A DNA stretch of 20,436 nt from CAZNNH01 sp964574335 (GTDB taxonomy: Bacteria > Acidobacteriota > Vicinamibacteria > Fen-336). The notes beneath the pieces are model-generated. The model made no database searches, was not told the origin of the DNA, and worked only from the letters and a program-made list of their open reading frames with translations. Where the stretch lies: positions 1 to 20,436 of the forward strand of contig CAZNNH010000112.1 of NCBI GenBank assembly GCA_964574335.1. Reading direction: 5' to 3'. Made by a program: the position numbers and the translations under genes. Shown here piece after piece: positions 8,287 through 16,197 of the stretch. The first letter of the stretch is position 1; the number at the start of each line of letters is the position of its first letter.

Positions 8287-8750
8287 CCGCGACGGGTCGG
8301 CGATTGGAGCGGGCTGGCCCAGCGCCCTGGCGCGCCGGCACCGAAGAGGGGTCTCAGCCCGTCTCCTGGGACGGCGGCGGCGGTAAGAAGCCCTAGAAGA
8401 GGGAAGGGCGCCTCACGGCGCCCTTCAACGACTTGGAAGGATGGCCCCTCATTAGGGGGGCAGGGTTCTCTAGCGGGATGGTCTTTAGGTTGGAAAAGCC
8501 TTTAGGAATGCAACCCTCATCGGCATCATGCCTATCCCCAGAGCAATTCGCGTGCCGTCCTTCTCCATCGGGGCGACACGAGCCGAAGTGGCTGTGGCGT
8601 TGGCGGTTGCCGGCCCTGGAGGAAAGGCGCGGACGGGCCGCCGTGTCGAAACCGCGACAGGATTGCCGGATCCTGGACATGACCGCCGCGGAGTTTTCGG
8701 GCCCGTCGACCACCTCCCGTGGGGTGAGGGAGATCCGGGGCCCGGAGCGG
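8287..8750. other. Gene-free stretch between hflC and the TPR gene
   Basis: About 460 bp hold no convincing protein gene. Frames that stay open on either strand lack the third-position G/C bias of their neighbours. The middle part (about 8430-8580) is visibly less GC-rich. It holds two hairpins (8403-8426, 8445-8458), a GGCAT-c-ATGCC dyad at 8522-8532 and a repeated TTTAGG. It may be the 3' region of hflKC, a small RNA (the hairpins suit a minus-strand RNA as well), or a decayed element. I cannot identify it. Confidence 0.5.
8403..8426. terminator. Perfect 10-bp hairpin after hflC, possibly bidirectional terminator
   Basis: GAAGGGCGCC at 8403-8412 and GGCGCCCTTC at 8417-8426 pair perfectly around a TCAC loop. 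There is no T-run on the plus strand. On the minus strand the stem is followed by a pyrimidine-rich CCTCTTCT stretch. It is 116 bp beyond the hflC stop and could end that transcript or one coming from the other direction. Confidence 0.45.
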
Positions 8751-8778
8751 TTGTGATGGCCGGCGCGGGTGGTATAAT
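8751..8778 (+). promoter_or_regulatory. Sigma-70 promoter of the TPR/HEAT gene
   Basis: A perfect TATAAT (8773-8778) has an extended TG element (8770-8771) and a TTGTGA -35 at 8751-8756, with a 16-bp spacer. The predicted start is near 8785, giving a leader of about 38 nt with AGAGGA 9 nt before the ATG at 8823. It is one of the two best promoters in the window. Confidence 0.78.
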
Positions 8779-8822
8779 ATTTGCTTCTCTCGCAGCGAGG
8801 GCTACTCAGAGGACATATTGAG

Positions 8823-10910
8823 ATGAGGATGAGACTCACGGCGGCAATCCTGGTGATCGGCGCGGCTACAGCTTGGGCCGACAAGAAGTTCGACGACGCG
8901 GTCGCCAAGGCGGACGAGCAGCTCCGGAAGGGCAAGCAAGAGGATGCCCTGAAGACGGTGGAGAAGCTCGTCGACCAGAACCCGGGGCCCGAGGCGCTGA
9001 TGGTGCTGAGCCGGCTGCACGATCGGCTGGGAGATCTCGACGCCGCCGGTCAGGCGCTGGACTCTTGCCTGGCCGCCGCCACCGGCGAGCAGCGGGCGGC
9101 GGTGCTGGCCGCGCGTTCGGCATTCGACCTCAGGGTGTCCTCCGGTCAGGTCGCTCTGGGCCACGCCGAGGAGGCGGTGCAGCTCGCCGAGAACGCCGAC
9201 ACCTTGGCGGCCCGCGCCCGCGCGCGGGTCCGGGTGGGGGACTACCCGGGCGGCCAGGCCGATGCCGAGAAGGCCCTGAAGATGGACGCGCAGAACCGCT
9301 CGGCGCAGATCGCCCTCGGTGAGGCCCTGATGGGTCTGGGCCGCCCGGCCGACGCGGTGGAGGTGCTGCAGAAGGCCGTCTCGACCGCCCCGTCGTCGGG
9401 ATGCGCGCTGTGCCGGGCCAGCCTGCTCAACCTGGCGCGCACGCGGCTGGCGCTGGCCCTGATCGCGAGCGGTCGGGCAGCCGAGGCGGTGACGGTGGCG
9501 CGTCAGGCCACCGAGGCGAACGAGAAAGCGGGTGAGGCCTTCGCCATCCTGGGGACGGCGATCCTGGCGGACAACAAGGCGGGCTGGAGTGACGCCATCG
9601 CCCAGGCCCAGATGGGAGCGTTCAACAACCCCAAGAACCCGTTGGTGAACGTGCTGGTGGCCAAGATCTTCGAGGCGGGGAGCAACCCCGCCCAGGCCGA
9701 GCGCCACTACCGGATGGCGCTCGAGGCCGATCCCGCCTATGCCCCCGCCCAGGTGGCCCTGATTCAGGCCCTGGTGGGGAGCGGCAAGCTCGACGAGGCC
9801 CTCGACCTGGCCAAGAAGCTGGTGGAGAAGGCCCCGCAGAGCGGCGACGCCCAGCTCATGCTCGGCACCATCCTGATCCGCAAGGGCCAGTGGGGCGACG
9901 CCACCTCCTCCCTGGAGCAGGCGGTCAAGTACTCGCCCGGCAACGCCTTGGCCCACGCCGCGCTGGGGACCGACTTCCAGTACGTGGGCGAGTCGGAGAA
10001 GGCGGCCGAGGAGTACCGCCAGGCGGTCAAGCTGGACCCCAAGAACATCGACTACCAGGAGACCTTCGGACTGCTGCTGGGCCTGGCGGGCCAGCAGGAG
10101 GAGGGGATCGAGGTCCTCAAGAAGGTCACGTCGACCCCGGGCTACAAGGACACGGCCGGCTTCACCAACCTGGGCTGGATCTACCGGAACATGGATCCGC
10201 GGCGGCCCGCGGAGTCGGCCGCCGCCTACAAGAAGGCGCTGGAGCTCGACCCCAAGAACTTCCAGGCGGCGATCGGCCTGGGCTGGGCACTGTCGTACGC
10301 CAAGGACTTCCCGGCCGCGATCGCGGCCTTCAACAAGGCGATCCAGGTCGAGCCCAAGACCGCCGGCGAGGCCTACAACGGCATCGCCTGGTGCCACTAC
10401 TTCAGCAAGGACATGGACAAGGCCGAGGAGTTCTCCAACAAGGCCCAGCAGGCGGGGCGCAACGTCAACGGTCTGGTCGACGCGATCGACAAGTATCGCA
10501 AGGCCGTGGCCGAGAATGCGGCGAAGGCCCAGGAGCAGTTCGATCAGGCCCAGAGGGAGTGGGAGCAGGCCAACCAGGCGGCCAAGCTCTTCGACCAGGT
10601 GAGGAACCAGAAGGCCAGCTCCGAGGCCCGGATCGCCGTGATCAAGAAGCTCGGCCGGCTGGGCTCCGAGCAGGCGGCGGCGGCCTTGACCGGCTTGTTG
10701 CGGGACCCGGACCGCGAGATCCAGCTCGAGTCCTGCCAGGCGCTGGCCAAGATGGGTTCGGTGGCCCGAGCGGCGGTGCCGATGCTGCGCCACCTGGTGG
10801 AGAACCAGACCGAGTGGCCGACGGTGCTCACCGAGGAGCAGATGAAGCAGCAGTGGCTGGAGGGCCAGGTGAAGCGCTGCGCTCAGGACGCGCTTTCGAG
10901 GATCCGCTAG
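8823..10910 (+). CDS. Exported TPR-repeat protein with C-terminal HEAT-like region
   Basis: The 695-aa product has a short signal peptide with a likely cut after AWA (residue 19), so it acts in the periplasm or outer layers. From about 22 to 560 it is a run of tetratricopeptide repeats. Clear units include RPADAVEVLQKAVSTAP, DPAYAPAQVALIQALVGSGK, SEKAAEEYRQAVKLDPKN and FPAAIAAFNKAIQVEPK. Residues 560-598 form a Gln/Glu/Ala coiled coil, and about 600-695 are HEAT-like helices (ARIAVIKKLGRLGSEQAAAALTGLL; DREIQLESCQALAKMG). TPR and HEAT units are protein-binding scaffolds; no enzyme domain is visible and the partner is unknown. The frame is open from a TTG at 8781, but the ATG at 8823, with a Shine-Dalgarno and directly followed by the signal peptide, is preferred. 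A CALC pair at 194-197 could form a disulfide. The stop overlaps the convergent DedA gene's stop. Confidence 0.88.
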   Translation: MRMRLTAAILVIGAATAWADKKFDDAVAKADEQLRKGKQEDALKTVEKLVDQNPGPEALMVLSRLHDRLGDLDAAGQALDSCLAAATGEQRAAVLAARSAFDLRVSSGQVALGHAEEAVQLAENADTLAARARARVRVGDYPGGQADAEKALKMDAQNRSAQIALGEALMGLGRPADAVEVLQKAVSTAPSSGCALCRASLLNLARTRLALALIASGRAAEAVTVARQATEANEKAGEAFAILGTAILADNKAGWSDAIAQAQMGAFNNPKNPLVNVLVAKIFEAGSNPAQAERHYRMALEADPAYAPAQVALIQALVGSGKLDEALDLAKKLVEKAPQSGDAQLMLGTILIRKGQWGDATSSLEQAVKYSPGNALAHAALGTDFQYVGESEKAAEEYRQAVKLDPKNIDYQETFGLLLGLAGQQEEGIEVLKKVTSTPGYKDTAGFTNLGWIYRNMDPRRPAESAAAYKKALELDPKNFQAAIGLGWALSYAKDFPAAIAAFNKAIQVEPKTAGEAYNGIAWCHYFSKDMDKAEEFSNKAQQAGRNVNGLVDAIDKYRKAVAENAAKAQEQFDQAQREWEQANQAAKLFDQVRNQKASSEARIAVIKKLGRLGSEQAAAALTGLLRDPDREIQLESCQALAKMGSVARAAVPMLRHLVENQTEWPTVLTEEQMKQQWLEGQVKRCAQDALSRIR

Positions 10911-11530
10911 CCCGACCCGGGCCGCCGGCCTCGGCGCTGGCGGCCCCACCACACCAGCAGGACCACCAGCAGCACGCCTGAGACCAGGCCGAGGCCACGG
11001 TTCGCCCCTTCGAGCAGCGCCCGGAGCCGCTCCCAGCGGAGGCCCAGCAGCGCGCCGGCCGAGACGATCAGGGCGTACCAGATCGCCGACGCCAGAGCCG
11101 CCGGCAGCAGGGCCCGCAGCGGTGACAGGCCCACCACGCCGGCGAAAGGCAGGACGCCGGCGCGAAAGCCGGGTAGGAACCGGCTCAGGAAGATCCCGAG
11201 CATGCCGTGGCGGCGATAGGCCCGCCCGATCACGTCCAGCGTCTCCGGGGGGAGCAGGCGTCGGGGCCATCCGGATCGAAAGAAACCCTCGCCGTAGACC
11301 CGGGCCAGGGCGTACACGGCCACGGCGGAGAGGGTGTTGGCCCCCCAGCAGGCGACGCCGATCCCCAGCGCGGAGGCGGATCCGCGTGCGGCCAGGAAGG
11401 CGCCCAGCGCCACCGCCAGGTCGGCGGGCACCGGCGGGAAGACGTTCTCGAGCGCCGACAGCACCATCAGGGTCCCGTAGCGCGCAAAAATGGGCAACCC
11501 TGTCAGCCAGTCCAGGAAGGGGTCGAGCAC
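10907..11530 (-). CDS. DedA-family membrane protein
   Basis: The 207-aa integral membrane protein carries the DedA/SNARE-associated (VTT) domain. The N-terminal re-entrant block ENVFPPVPADLAVALGAFLAARG (28-50) includes the conserved acidic E28. The second conserved block FLSRFLPGFRAGVLPFAGVVGLS (114-136) holds the two typical arginines R117 and R123. A final transmembrane helix (about 177-196) ends in an Arg-rich cytoplasmic tail. DedA proteins have been linked to recycling of undecaprenyl phosphate and other lipid carriers and to membrane energetics; the substrate here is unknown. The start is the GTG at 11530, with AGAGG 6 nt upstream, only 8 bp after the stop of the oxidase gene, so the two are cotranscribed. 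Longer readings of the frame run into the oxidase gene and are not used. Confidence 0.9.
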   Translation of the reverse strand: MLDPFLDWLTGLPIFARYGTLMVLSALENVFPPVPADLAVALGAFLAARGSASALGIGVACWGANTLSAVAVYALARVYGEGFFRSGWPRRLLPPETLDVIGRAYRRHGMLGIFLSRFLPGFRAGVLPFAGVVGLSPLRALLPAALASAIWYALIVSAGALLGLRWERLRALLEGANRGLGLVSGVLLVVLLVWWGRQRRGRRPGSG

Positions 11531-11538
11531 TCGGGCCT

Positions 11539-14391
11539 CTACCGGAGCAGGGACTCGCGGACCAGGTGGACCACCGAACGGTAGCGGTGGCCCACCGCCC
11601 GGCTCATCCCGAGCTCGCAGGTCCGGCAGGTGGAGTAGAGGCCGGCCCCAGCCTCGGCCAGGGCGCGGACCTCTTCGGCCTCGGCGAGCGTGGCGCTCTT
11701 GGTCAGCTCGGGGACCAGAAAGCCGCGGTCGCCGGCGAAGCCGCAGCACTCCGCCGCGATGGGAACCACCACCCGCTCGGCATGGGCCTGGGCAACCGAC
11801 AGCAGATCGGGAAGCCCGCCCGCCTTGACCAGCGTGCACGTGGGGTGCAGGACCGAGACCCCGGGCCGCTTTCGCGTCGCGCCGAGGTTGGGGAGGACCT
11901 CGCAGGCCCAGAAGGTCGAAAAGTCCATGATCCGTAGCCGGGCGCCCCGCTCCCCCAGCAGGCGCCGGGCTTCATGAAGCGTCCCACCGCACGGTGAGGT
12001 GTCCGTGACCACCGGGTCGAGACCCTCCCGGCTGGCCCGCCACAGGGCCTCGAGGGTGGCGGTCGCCGCCCGCTCGGCCGCCTCCGGGAAACCCTTGCTG
12101 GCAAACGGCATCCCGCAGCAGAGCGAGCCCAGGGGCTCCGGATAGCGCACCTCGAAGCCGGCGGTGGCCAGCGTCTCGAGGGTCACCTCGGCCAGGCCGG
12201 CCTCACCTGGATCCGGGCCCAGGACCCGGGTCAGGCAGCTCGGGAAGTACACGACACGGTGGGACGCCGGGGCAGGGTGGACCGGCGGCAACGGCGGGGC
12301 GGCCGACGGTAGGTCCAACGAAGGCGGCAACCGCGGCAGCAGCGACGGAGCAACCGCGTGCAGCGCGCCGGTCGCCAGGGCGACGAGGCGGGCCCCGCCC
12401 GGCGAGGCGCGGAGCCGGTGGGCGGCGGCGAGCCCGGCCCGGGCCGCCCAGGCGGTCGTGGCGAATCGACGGGCGGTGACGCCAGCCAGCCGTCGGGCCA
12501 GAGGGCCGTGCGTGGCGAGGCGACGCTGCTTGACCAGGGCGCCGGTATCGATCTTCACCGGGCACGACGTCTGGCACATCGCGTCGACGGCGCAGGTCTC
12601 GAGGCCTTCATACACGAAGTCGCGCTCGAGGGACCGCCGGACCGCCCCGGCCTCGGGCGTGCCGAGACCGGCCAGCCGCTCGAGCTCGCGCGCCACCACG
12701 ATCCTCTGGCGCGGCGAGAGGGTCAGCTCGCGGGAGGGACAGCGCGGCTCGCAGAAGCCGCACTCGATGCAGCGGTCGACGGTGGACGAGACGGCGGTGA
12801 GCGGCTTCAGATGGCGCAGGTGGGCCTTCGGATCGTCGTTCAGCACCACCCCCGGGTTCAGCACCCCGTGGGGGTCGAGCAGGGCCTTGATCTTGTGCAT
12901 CACCTCGTAGGCGCGGTCGCCCCACTCGGTGCGCACGAAGGGCGCCATGTTCCGGCCTGAGCCGTGCTCGGCCTTGAGCGCACCGTCGTACTTGTCGACC
13001 ACCAGCGAGACCAGCTCCTGCATGAAGGCGGCGTACCCGTCCACCGCCTCCTGGCGGCCGAAGTCCTGGGCCACCACGAAGTGCAGGTTGCCGTCTTTGG
13101 CGTGGCCGAACACGATCGCCTCGGGATACCGGTGTCGGACGAACAGCTCCTGCAGGTCGGCGATGGCCTCGGCCAGCCGCGGGACCGGGACCGCCACGTC
13201 CTCGATCACCACCGATGTGCCGACCGGGCGCACCGCCCCCACCGCCGGGAACAGCCCCTTGCGCAAGCGCCAGTGTCGCTCGCGCTCCGCCGGGTCGCGA
13301 GAGAAGCGGGGCGGCGTCAGCAGCCGGAACCGCCGCAGCGCCGCTTCGACCGCCACCATACGATCCCCCAGCCCGCTCTCGTCCTCGGCGCGTAGCTCGA
13401 CCAACAGCGCCGCCGTCTGGTCGCCGATCGGAAAGGGGTACTCCCGGTCCTCCTGCTGCGAGCGCAGCGATGCCGCGTCCATGATCTCGACGGCCGCCGC
13501 CTCCAGCGCGGCGAGAGGGCCCACCGCAGTCCCCGCCTCGGTCAGCGCTTCGAAGAACAGCAGCCCGGTGGCCCGGAAAGGCGGCTCCGGGACGGTTCGC
13601 AGCGTGGCCTCGGCCACGAAGCCGAGGGTCCCTTCCGAGCCGACCATCAGGTGGGCCAGGATCTCCGCCGGCGAGTCGAAGTCGAGCAGGGCGTTGAGCG
13701 AGTAGCCGGTGGTGTTCTTGGCCTGGAACTTGCGCCGGATCCGGCTGGCCAGCCCGGTATCGGCGCGGACTTCGTCACGGAGCGCCAACAGGGCGGCGTG
13801 GAGGTCGGGGCGACAGGCTCGCAGGTGTGGATCGGCGTCGGGCCGGGCCGTGTCGACCACGGTGCCGTCGGCCAGCACCAGCCGGACGCTTTCGAGCGTC
13901 TGGTAGCTGTTCTGGCGAACGCCGCAGCACATCCCGGAGGCGTTGTTGGCCAGCACGCCTCCCACCATCGCCGCCTCGACCGAGGCCGGGTCGGGACCGA
14001 GACCGCGGCGGAAGCGCGCCAGGTGCCGGTTGATGTGTCCCAGCACCACGCCCGGCTGGGAGCGCACGCGGGTCCCGGCATCGAGCACCTCGAAGCGCTT
14101 CCAGAACGGCGCCAGCTCCACCAGGATGTCGTCGGTCACTGCCTGCCCCGAGAGCGACGTGCCGGCGGCGCGGAAGGTGACGTGGCGTCCGTGCTCGGTG
14201 GCGTAGGCGAGGAGGGCGGCGACCTCCTCATCGGTGCTCGGGCGGACCACCACCTCCGGGATCATCCGGTAGATCGAGGCGTCCGCCGAGCGGCCGAGCC
14301 GGTCGATCGGGCGGCTGAGCACCCGGTTGGGTGAGAGGAGGGCCGTCAGCTCCCGCACCAGAACCGGGTCTGGCTGGTGAAGGGTGGTCAC
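11539..14391 (-). CDS. FAD-linked oxidase / Fe-S dehydrogenase (D-2-hydroxyacid type)
   Basis: This 950-aa protein fuses an FAD-binding subunit to an iron-sulfur subunit, as in GlcD-GlcF fusions, Dld-type D-lactate dehydrogenases and YdiJ D-2-hydroxyglutarate dehydrogenase. The VAO-type FAD domain covers about 45-270 (RAAGTSLSGQA 74-84; GGVLANNASGMCCG 144-157). The substrate-cap domain covers 275-515 (FGHAKDGNLHF 428-438; EHGSGRNMAPF 475-485). Ferredoxin clusters are bound by C541, C544, C547, C551 and by C600, C606, C610. Two CCG domains close the protein (SLCCGMPFASKG; ECCGFAGDRG). It should pass electrons from a D-2-hydroxyacid to the respiratory chain at the membrane; the substrate is not determinable. 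The GTG start overlaps the upstream gene's TGA (GTGA), so it is translationally coupled to the Ig-like lipoprotein. Confidence 0.93.
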   Translation of the reverse strand: MTTLHQPDPVLVRELTALLSPNRVLSRPIDRLGRSADASIYRMIPEVVVRPSTDEEVAALLAYATEHGRHVTFRAAGTSLSGQAVTDDILVELAPFWKRFEVLDAGTRVRSQPGVVLGHINRHLARFRRGLGPDPASVEAAMVGGVLANNASGMCCGVRQNSYQTLESVRLVLADGTVVDTARPDADPHLRACRPDLHAALLALRDEVRADTGLASRIRRKFQAKNTTGYSLNALLDFDSPAEILAHLMVGSEGTLGFVAEATLRTVPEPPFRATGLLFFEALTEAGTAVGPLAALEAAAVEIMDAASLRSQQEDREYPFPIGDQTAALLVELRAEDESGLGDRMVAVEAALRRFRLLTPPRFSRDPAERERHWRLRKGLFPAVGAVRPVGTSVVIEDVAVPVPRLAEAIADLQELFVRHRYPEAIVFGHAKDGNLHFVVAQDFGRQEAVDGYAAFMQELVSLVVDKYDGALKAEHGSGRNMAPFVRTEWGDRAYEVMHKIKALLDPHGVLNPGVVLNDDPKAHLRHLKPLTAVSSTVDRCIECGFCEPRCPSRELTLSPRQRIVVARELERLAGLGTPEAGAVRRSLERDFVYEGLETCAVDAMCQTSCPVKIDTGALVKQRRLATHGPLARRLAGVTARRFATTAWAARAGLAAAHRLRASPGGARLVALATGALHAVAPSLLPRLPPSLDLPSAAPPLPPVHPAPASHRVVYFPSCLTRVLGPDPGEAGLAEVTLETLATAGFEVRYPEPLGSLCCGMPFASKGFPEAAERAATATLEALWRASREGLDPVVTDTSPCGGTLHEARRLLGERGARLRIMDFSTFWACEVLPNLGATRKRPGVSVLHPTCTLVKAGGLPDLLSVAQAHAERVVVPIAAECCGFAGDRGFLVPELTKSATLAEAEEVRALAEAGAGLYSTCRTCELGMSRAVGHRYRSVVHLVRESLLR

Positions 14392-14855
14392 CCTGCCGCC
14401 TCTTTCGGCAGCACAGGCACCGGGAAGCTGATCCGGGTCCCCCCGGCGTTGACGGTCACCATGGCGGTGCGCCGGGTGGTGAGACGGTCACGGGTCTGCC
14501 CGCTGGCGTCGGTGGTCAGGATCCGGCCCTTCGAGTAGAGGGTCCCACGGTTGGTGCTGATCCGGACCTCGACGCCCTGGGCGGGATGGCCTCCCCGCCA
14601 GCGCACGCGAACCATCACCTGCACCTGGCCTCCGCCCGGCGGCAGGTGGCGGGGCTCGACCCAGGCCGTGACCACCAGGGGCCGGGTCTCGAGGCGCGGC
14701 TCGAGCTTCTCGGGCTCGGGCGTCGGCGCGGCCTGGGGAGGTGGCTCGAGCCCGGCGGGCGGAGGGGCCGACAGGGACCGGCAGGCCGAGCCGGCCAGGC
14801 CGAGCAGGCCCACCGTGCACAACGCCAGCGCGCCGAGGTGGGCGGGCCTGTGCAT
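14388..14855 (-). CDS. Putative lipoprotein with bacterial Ig-like (Big_1-type) domain
   Basis: The 155-aa product (start ATG at 14855) has a signal sequence ending in LAGSAC. The lipobox is imperfect, so it may be a lipoprotein or a cleaved secreted protein. A Pro-rich linker (about 30-52) is followed by one beta-sandwich-like domain. The order VVTAWVEP..., QVMVRV, GVEVRISTNRGTLYS, TTDASGQTRDRLTTRRTAMVTVNAGG follows the Big_1/invasin-type Ig fold pattern. The frame is open from a GTG at 14882, but that would leave a charged stretch before the signal sequence. It begins 48 bp after imuB, has its own promoter candidate in a palindrome, and overlaps the oxidase start by 4 nt. Its role is unknown; coupling suggests a periplasmic or surface partner for that redox unit. 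Confidence 0.75.
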   Translation of the reverse strand: MHRPAHLGALALCTVGLLGLAGSACRSLSAPPPAGLEPPPQAAPTPEPEKLEPRLETRPLVVTAWVEPRHLPPGGGQVQVMVRVRWRGGHPAQGVEVRISTNRGTLYSKGRILTTDASGQTRDRLTTRRTAMVTVNAGGTRISFPVPVLPKEAAG

Positions 14856-14864
14856 CTCAGGCGG

Positions 14865-14878
14865 CCATTCTAGAATGG
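14865..14878 (-). promoter_or_regulatory. 14-bp perfect palindrome over a -10 box before the Ig-like lipoprotein gene
   Basis: CCATTCTAGAATGG is a perfect palindrome. On the minus strand it contains TAGAAT, a five-of-six -10 match, whose predicted start of transcription lies about 5 nt before the ATG at 14855. A dyad over a -10 is where a repressor would bind. A second dyad, ACCACC-c-GGTGGT, lies at 14892-14904. Function is inferred only from position and symmetry. Confidence 0.4.
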
Positions 14879-14903
14879 TCACCCCGGCATCACCACCCGG
14901 TGG

Positions 14904-16172
14904 TTAATCGAGCTCTGCTTCGACGAACCACTCTCCCCGCATACGATCGCGGAAGATCCGGTAGACGCCGCCATCGAGGGCCACGTCCCACTCCTCACGG
15001 CTCCAGGCCACGTCCCACCAGTCCCCCGAGGCGCGCCAGGGGCCGGCACGGTCCCGGACCGGACCGGCGATGCCGGGAGCGGTCAGGTGGGTGGGCTCTC
15101 CCCGCTCGAGCCTCACCTGAGCGGGCCGCGGGGGGCGGAAGGCCCGGAGCGCCACCCGGGGCCACAGCGGCGACCGCAAACGCGAGGGAGGCAACGTGCC
15201 CGGGGCGAAGGTCCCCAGCACGAAGCCGCCCGGGCGGTGGGTGTCCAGGATCGTGATCGCCCCGGCCCGGCCCTCGGAGGTCCACTCGTACAGCCGGGCC
15301 ATCGTCGAGAGGAGCTTCTCGGGAGAAGGCAGCGCCGGGTCGATCAGGGAGAGCTGGACCTCTCGCGCCGGGGTGGGCTCGGCGCGCACGGTGAGCGCCA
15401 ACACCGCTTCGCCGGGAGGGGTCGCCTCCAGGTCGAGCAGCAGCAAGGTCCGCCAGGTCCGGGCCTCCGCCGAAGGCACCGCCGGGCTGAGGACGCATCG
15501 ATGATGCCGTCCGTCGGTCAGCAACAGGTCGAGGGTCAGGGTGGCCGCCTGGCGGCCTCGAGTGCGCAGCCCTTTGCAGAGCGACTCCAGCACCCGTGAG
15601 AGCAGAAAGGAGAGTGGCTCGATCCCCTCGACCGGCCAGTCCACCTCCAGCGTGGCTTCGAAGGACTCGGGCGGCAAGGCGGGGACCAGCGGCGTCTCGT
15701 CCTCGCCTCGTGCCAGCCGGCGGAGGCGCGGGCCGTCGGGTCCCAGGCGCTCCGCCAGCCCCACCGCCGGGAGCCGGGCCAGGTCACCGAGGGTCCGCAG
15801 TCCCCAGCGTTGCAGGAGCTTCAGGCGGTCCTCGGGCAGAGCGAGGTGGGCCAGTGGTAGATCGGCCAGGGCGGCCGGCTCGCTTCCGGCGGGGACCAGG
15901 GTCAGGCCGGGGCGTGATCGGGCCAGAATCCGGGCCGCCATCCGCGTCCAGGCCAGGGCGACCTGGGGGTCCACGAGGCCATGCCCACGACTCGCCTCGA
16001 GCAGCGCCTCGCCCAGCGACCGCATCGAGGGCCAGAGCCGTCCCATGCCGTCGAGGTCGAGCAGCACCAGGTCGGGCTCGGCCAGCTCGAAACGTGGCGT
16101 GAAGGTCCGGGCCACCTCCTGCAGGACGTCTGCCCTCGGGAGAGAGCCGGGGACGTGAAGGGCGCCGAACAC
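14904..16172 (-). CDS. imuB: ImuB-like, compact Y-family polymerase homologue
   Basis: ImuB is the non-catalytic Y-family subunit of the mutagenic ImuA-ImuB-DnaE2 system; it binds the beta clamp and recruits the error-prone polymerase. The 422-aa product begins with a first-strand-like FGALHVPG, then jumps to the segment before the palm strand FTPRFELAEPDLVLLDLDGMGRLW (24-47). Fingers/thumb-like helices (DRLKLLQRWGLRTLGDLARLPAVGLAERLG) and a little-finger-like region follow. Compared with ordinary ImuB, about 70 residues near the N-terminus are absent and no catalytic acidic pair of active Y polymerases is visible. The start used is a GTG at 16172, 25 nt after the imuA stop; a longer start inside the imuA end would need an ATT codon. 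No dnaE2 is nearby. Confidence 0.8.
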   Translation of the reverse strand: MFGALHVPGSLPRADVLQEVARTFTPRFELAEPDLVLLDLDGMGRLWPSMRSLGEALLEASRGHGLVDPQVALAWTRMAARILARSRPGLTLVPAGSEPAALADLPLAHLALPEDRLKLLQRWGLRTLGDLARLPAVGLAERLGPDGPRLRRLARGEDETPLVPALPPESFEATLEVDWPVEGIEPLSFLLSRVLESLCKGLRTRGRQAATLTLDLLLTDGRHHRCVLSPAVPSAEARTWRTLLLLDLEATPPGEAVLALTVRAEPTPAREVQLSLIDPALPSPEKLLSTMARLYEWTSEGRAGAITILDTHRPGGFVLGTFAPGTLPPSRLRSPLWPRVALRAFRPPRPAQVRLERGEPTHLTAPGIAGPVRDRAGPWRASGDWWDVAWSREEWDVALDGGVYRIFRDRMRGEWFVEAELD

Positions 16173-16197
16173 GGTCTGGACCGAGCGAGCGTACCGC

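Noticed and set aside
8341..8400. CTGAGA-containing sequence on the minus strand resembling part of a TPP riboswitch
   Set aside because: The other conserved THI-element parts are missing and no thiamine gene follows.
8528..8821. A 97-codon plus-strand frame upstream of the TPR gene
   Set aside because: It lacks the third-position G/C bias of real genes here, has no ribosome binding site, and runs across the TPR promoter.
8802..11270. An 822-codon open frame on the minus strand opposite the TPR/HEAT gene
   Set aside because: It is the mirror frame of a GC-rich gene with clear TPR repeats, signal peptide and promoter. The antisense product is low-complexity Gly/Leu/Arg sequence with no domain.
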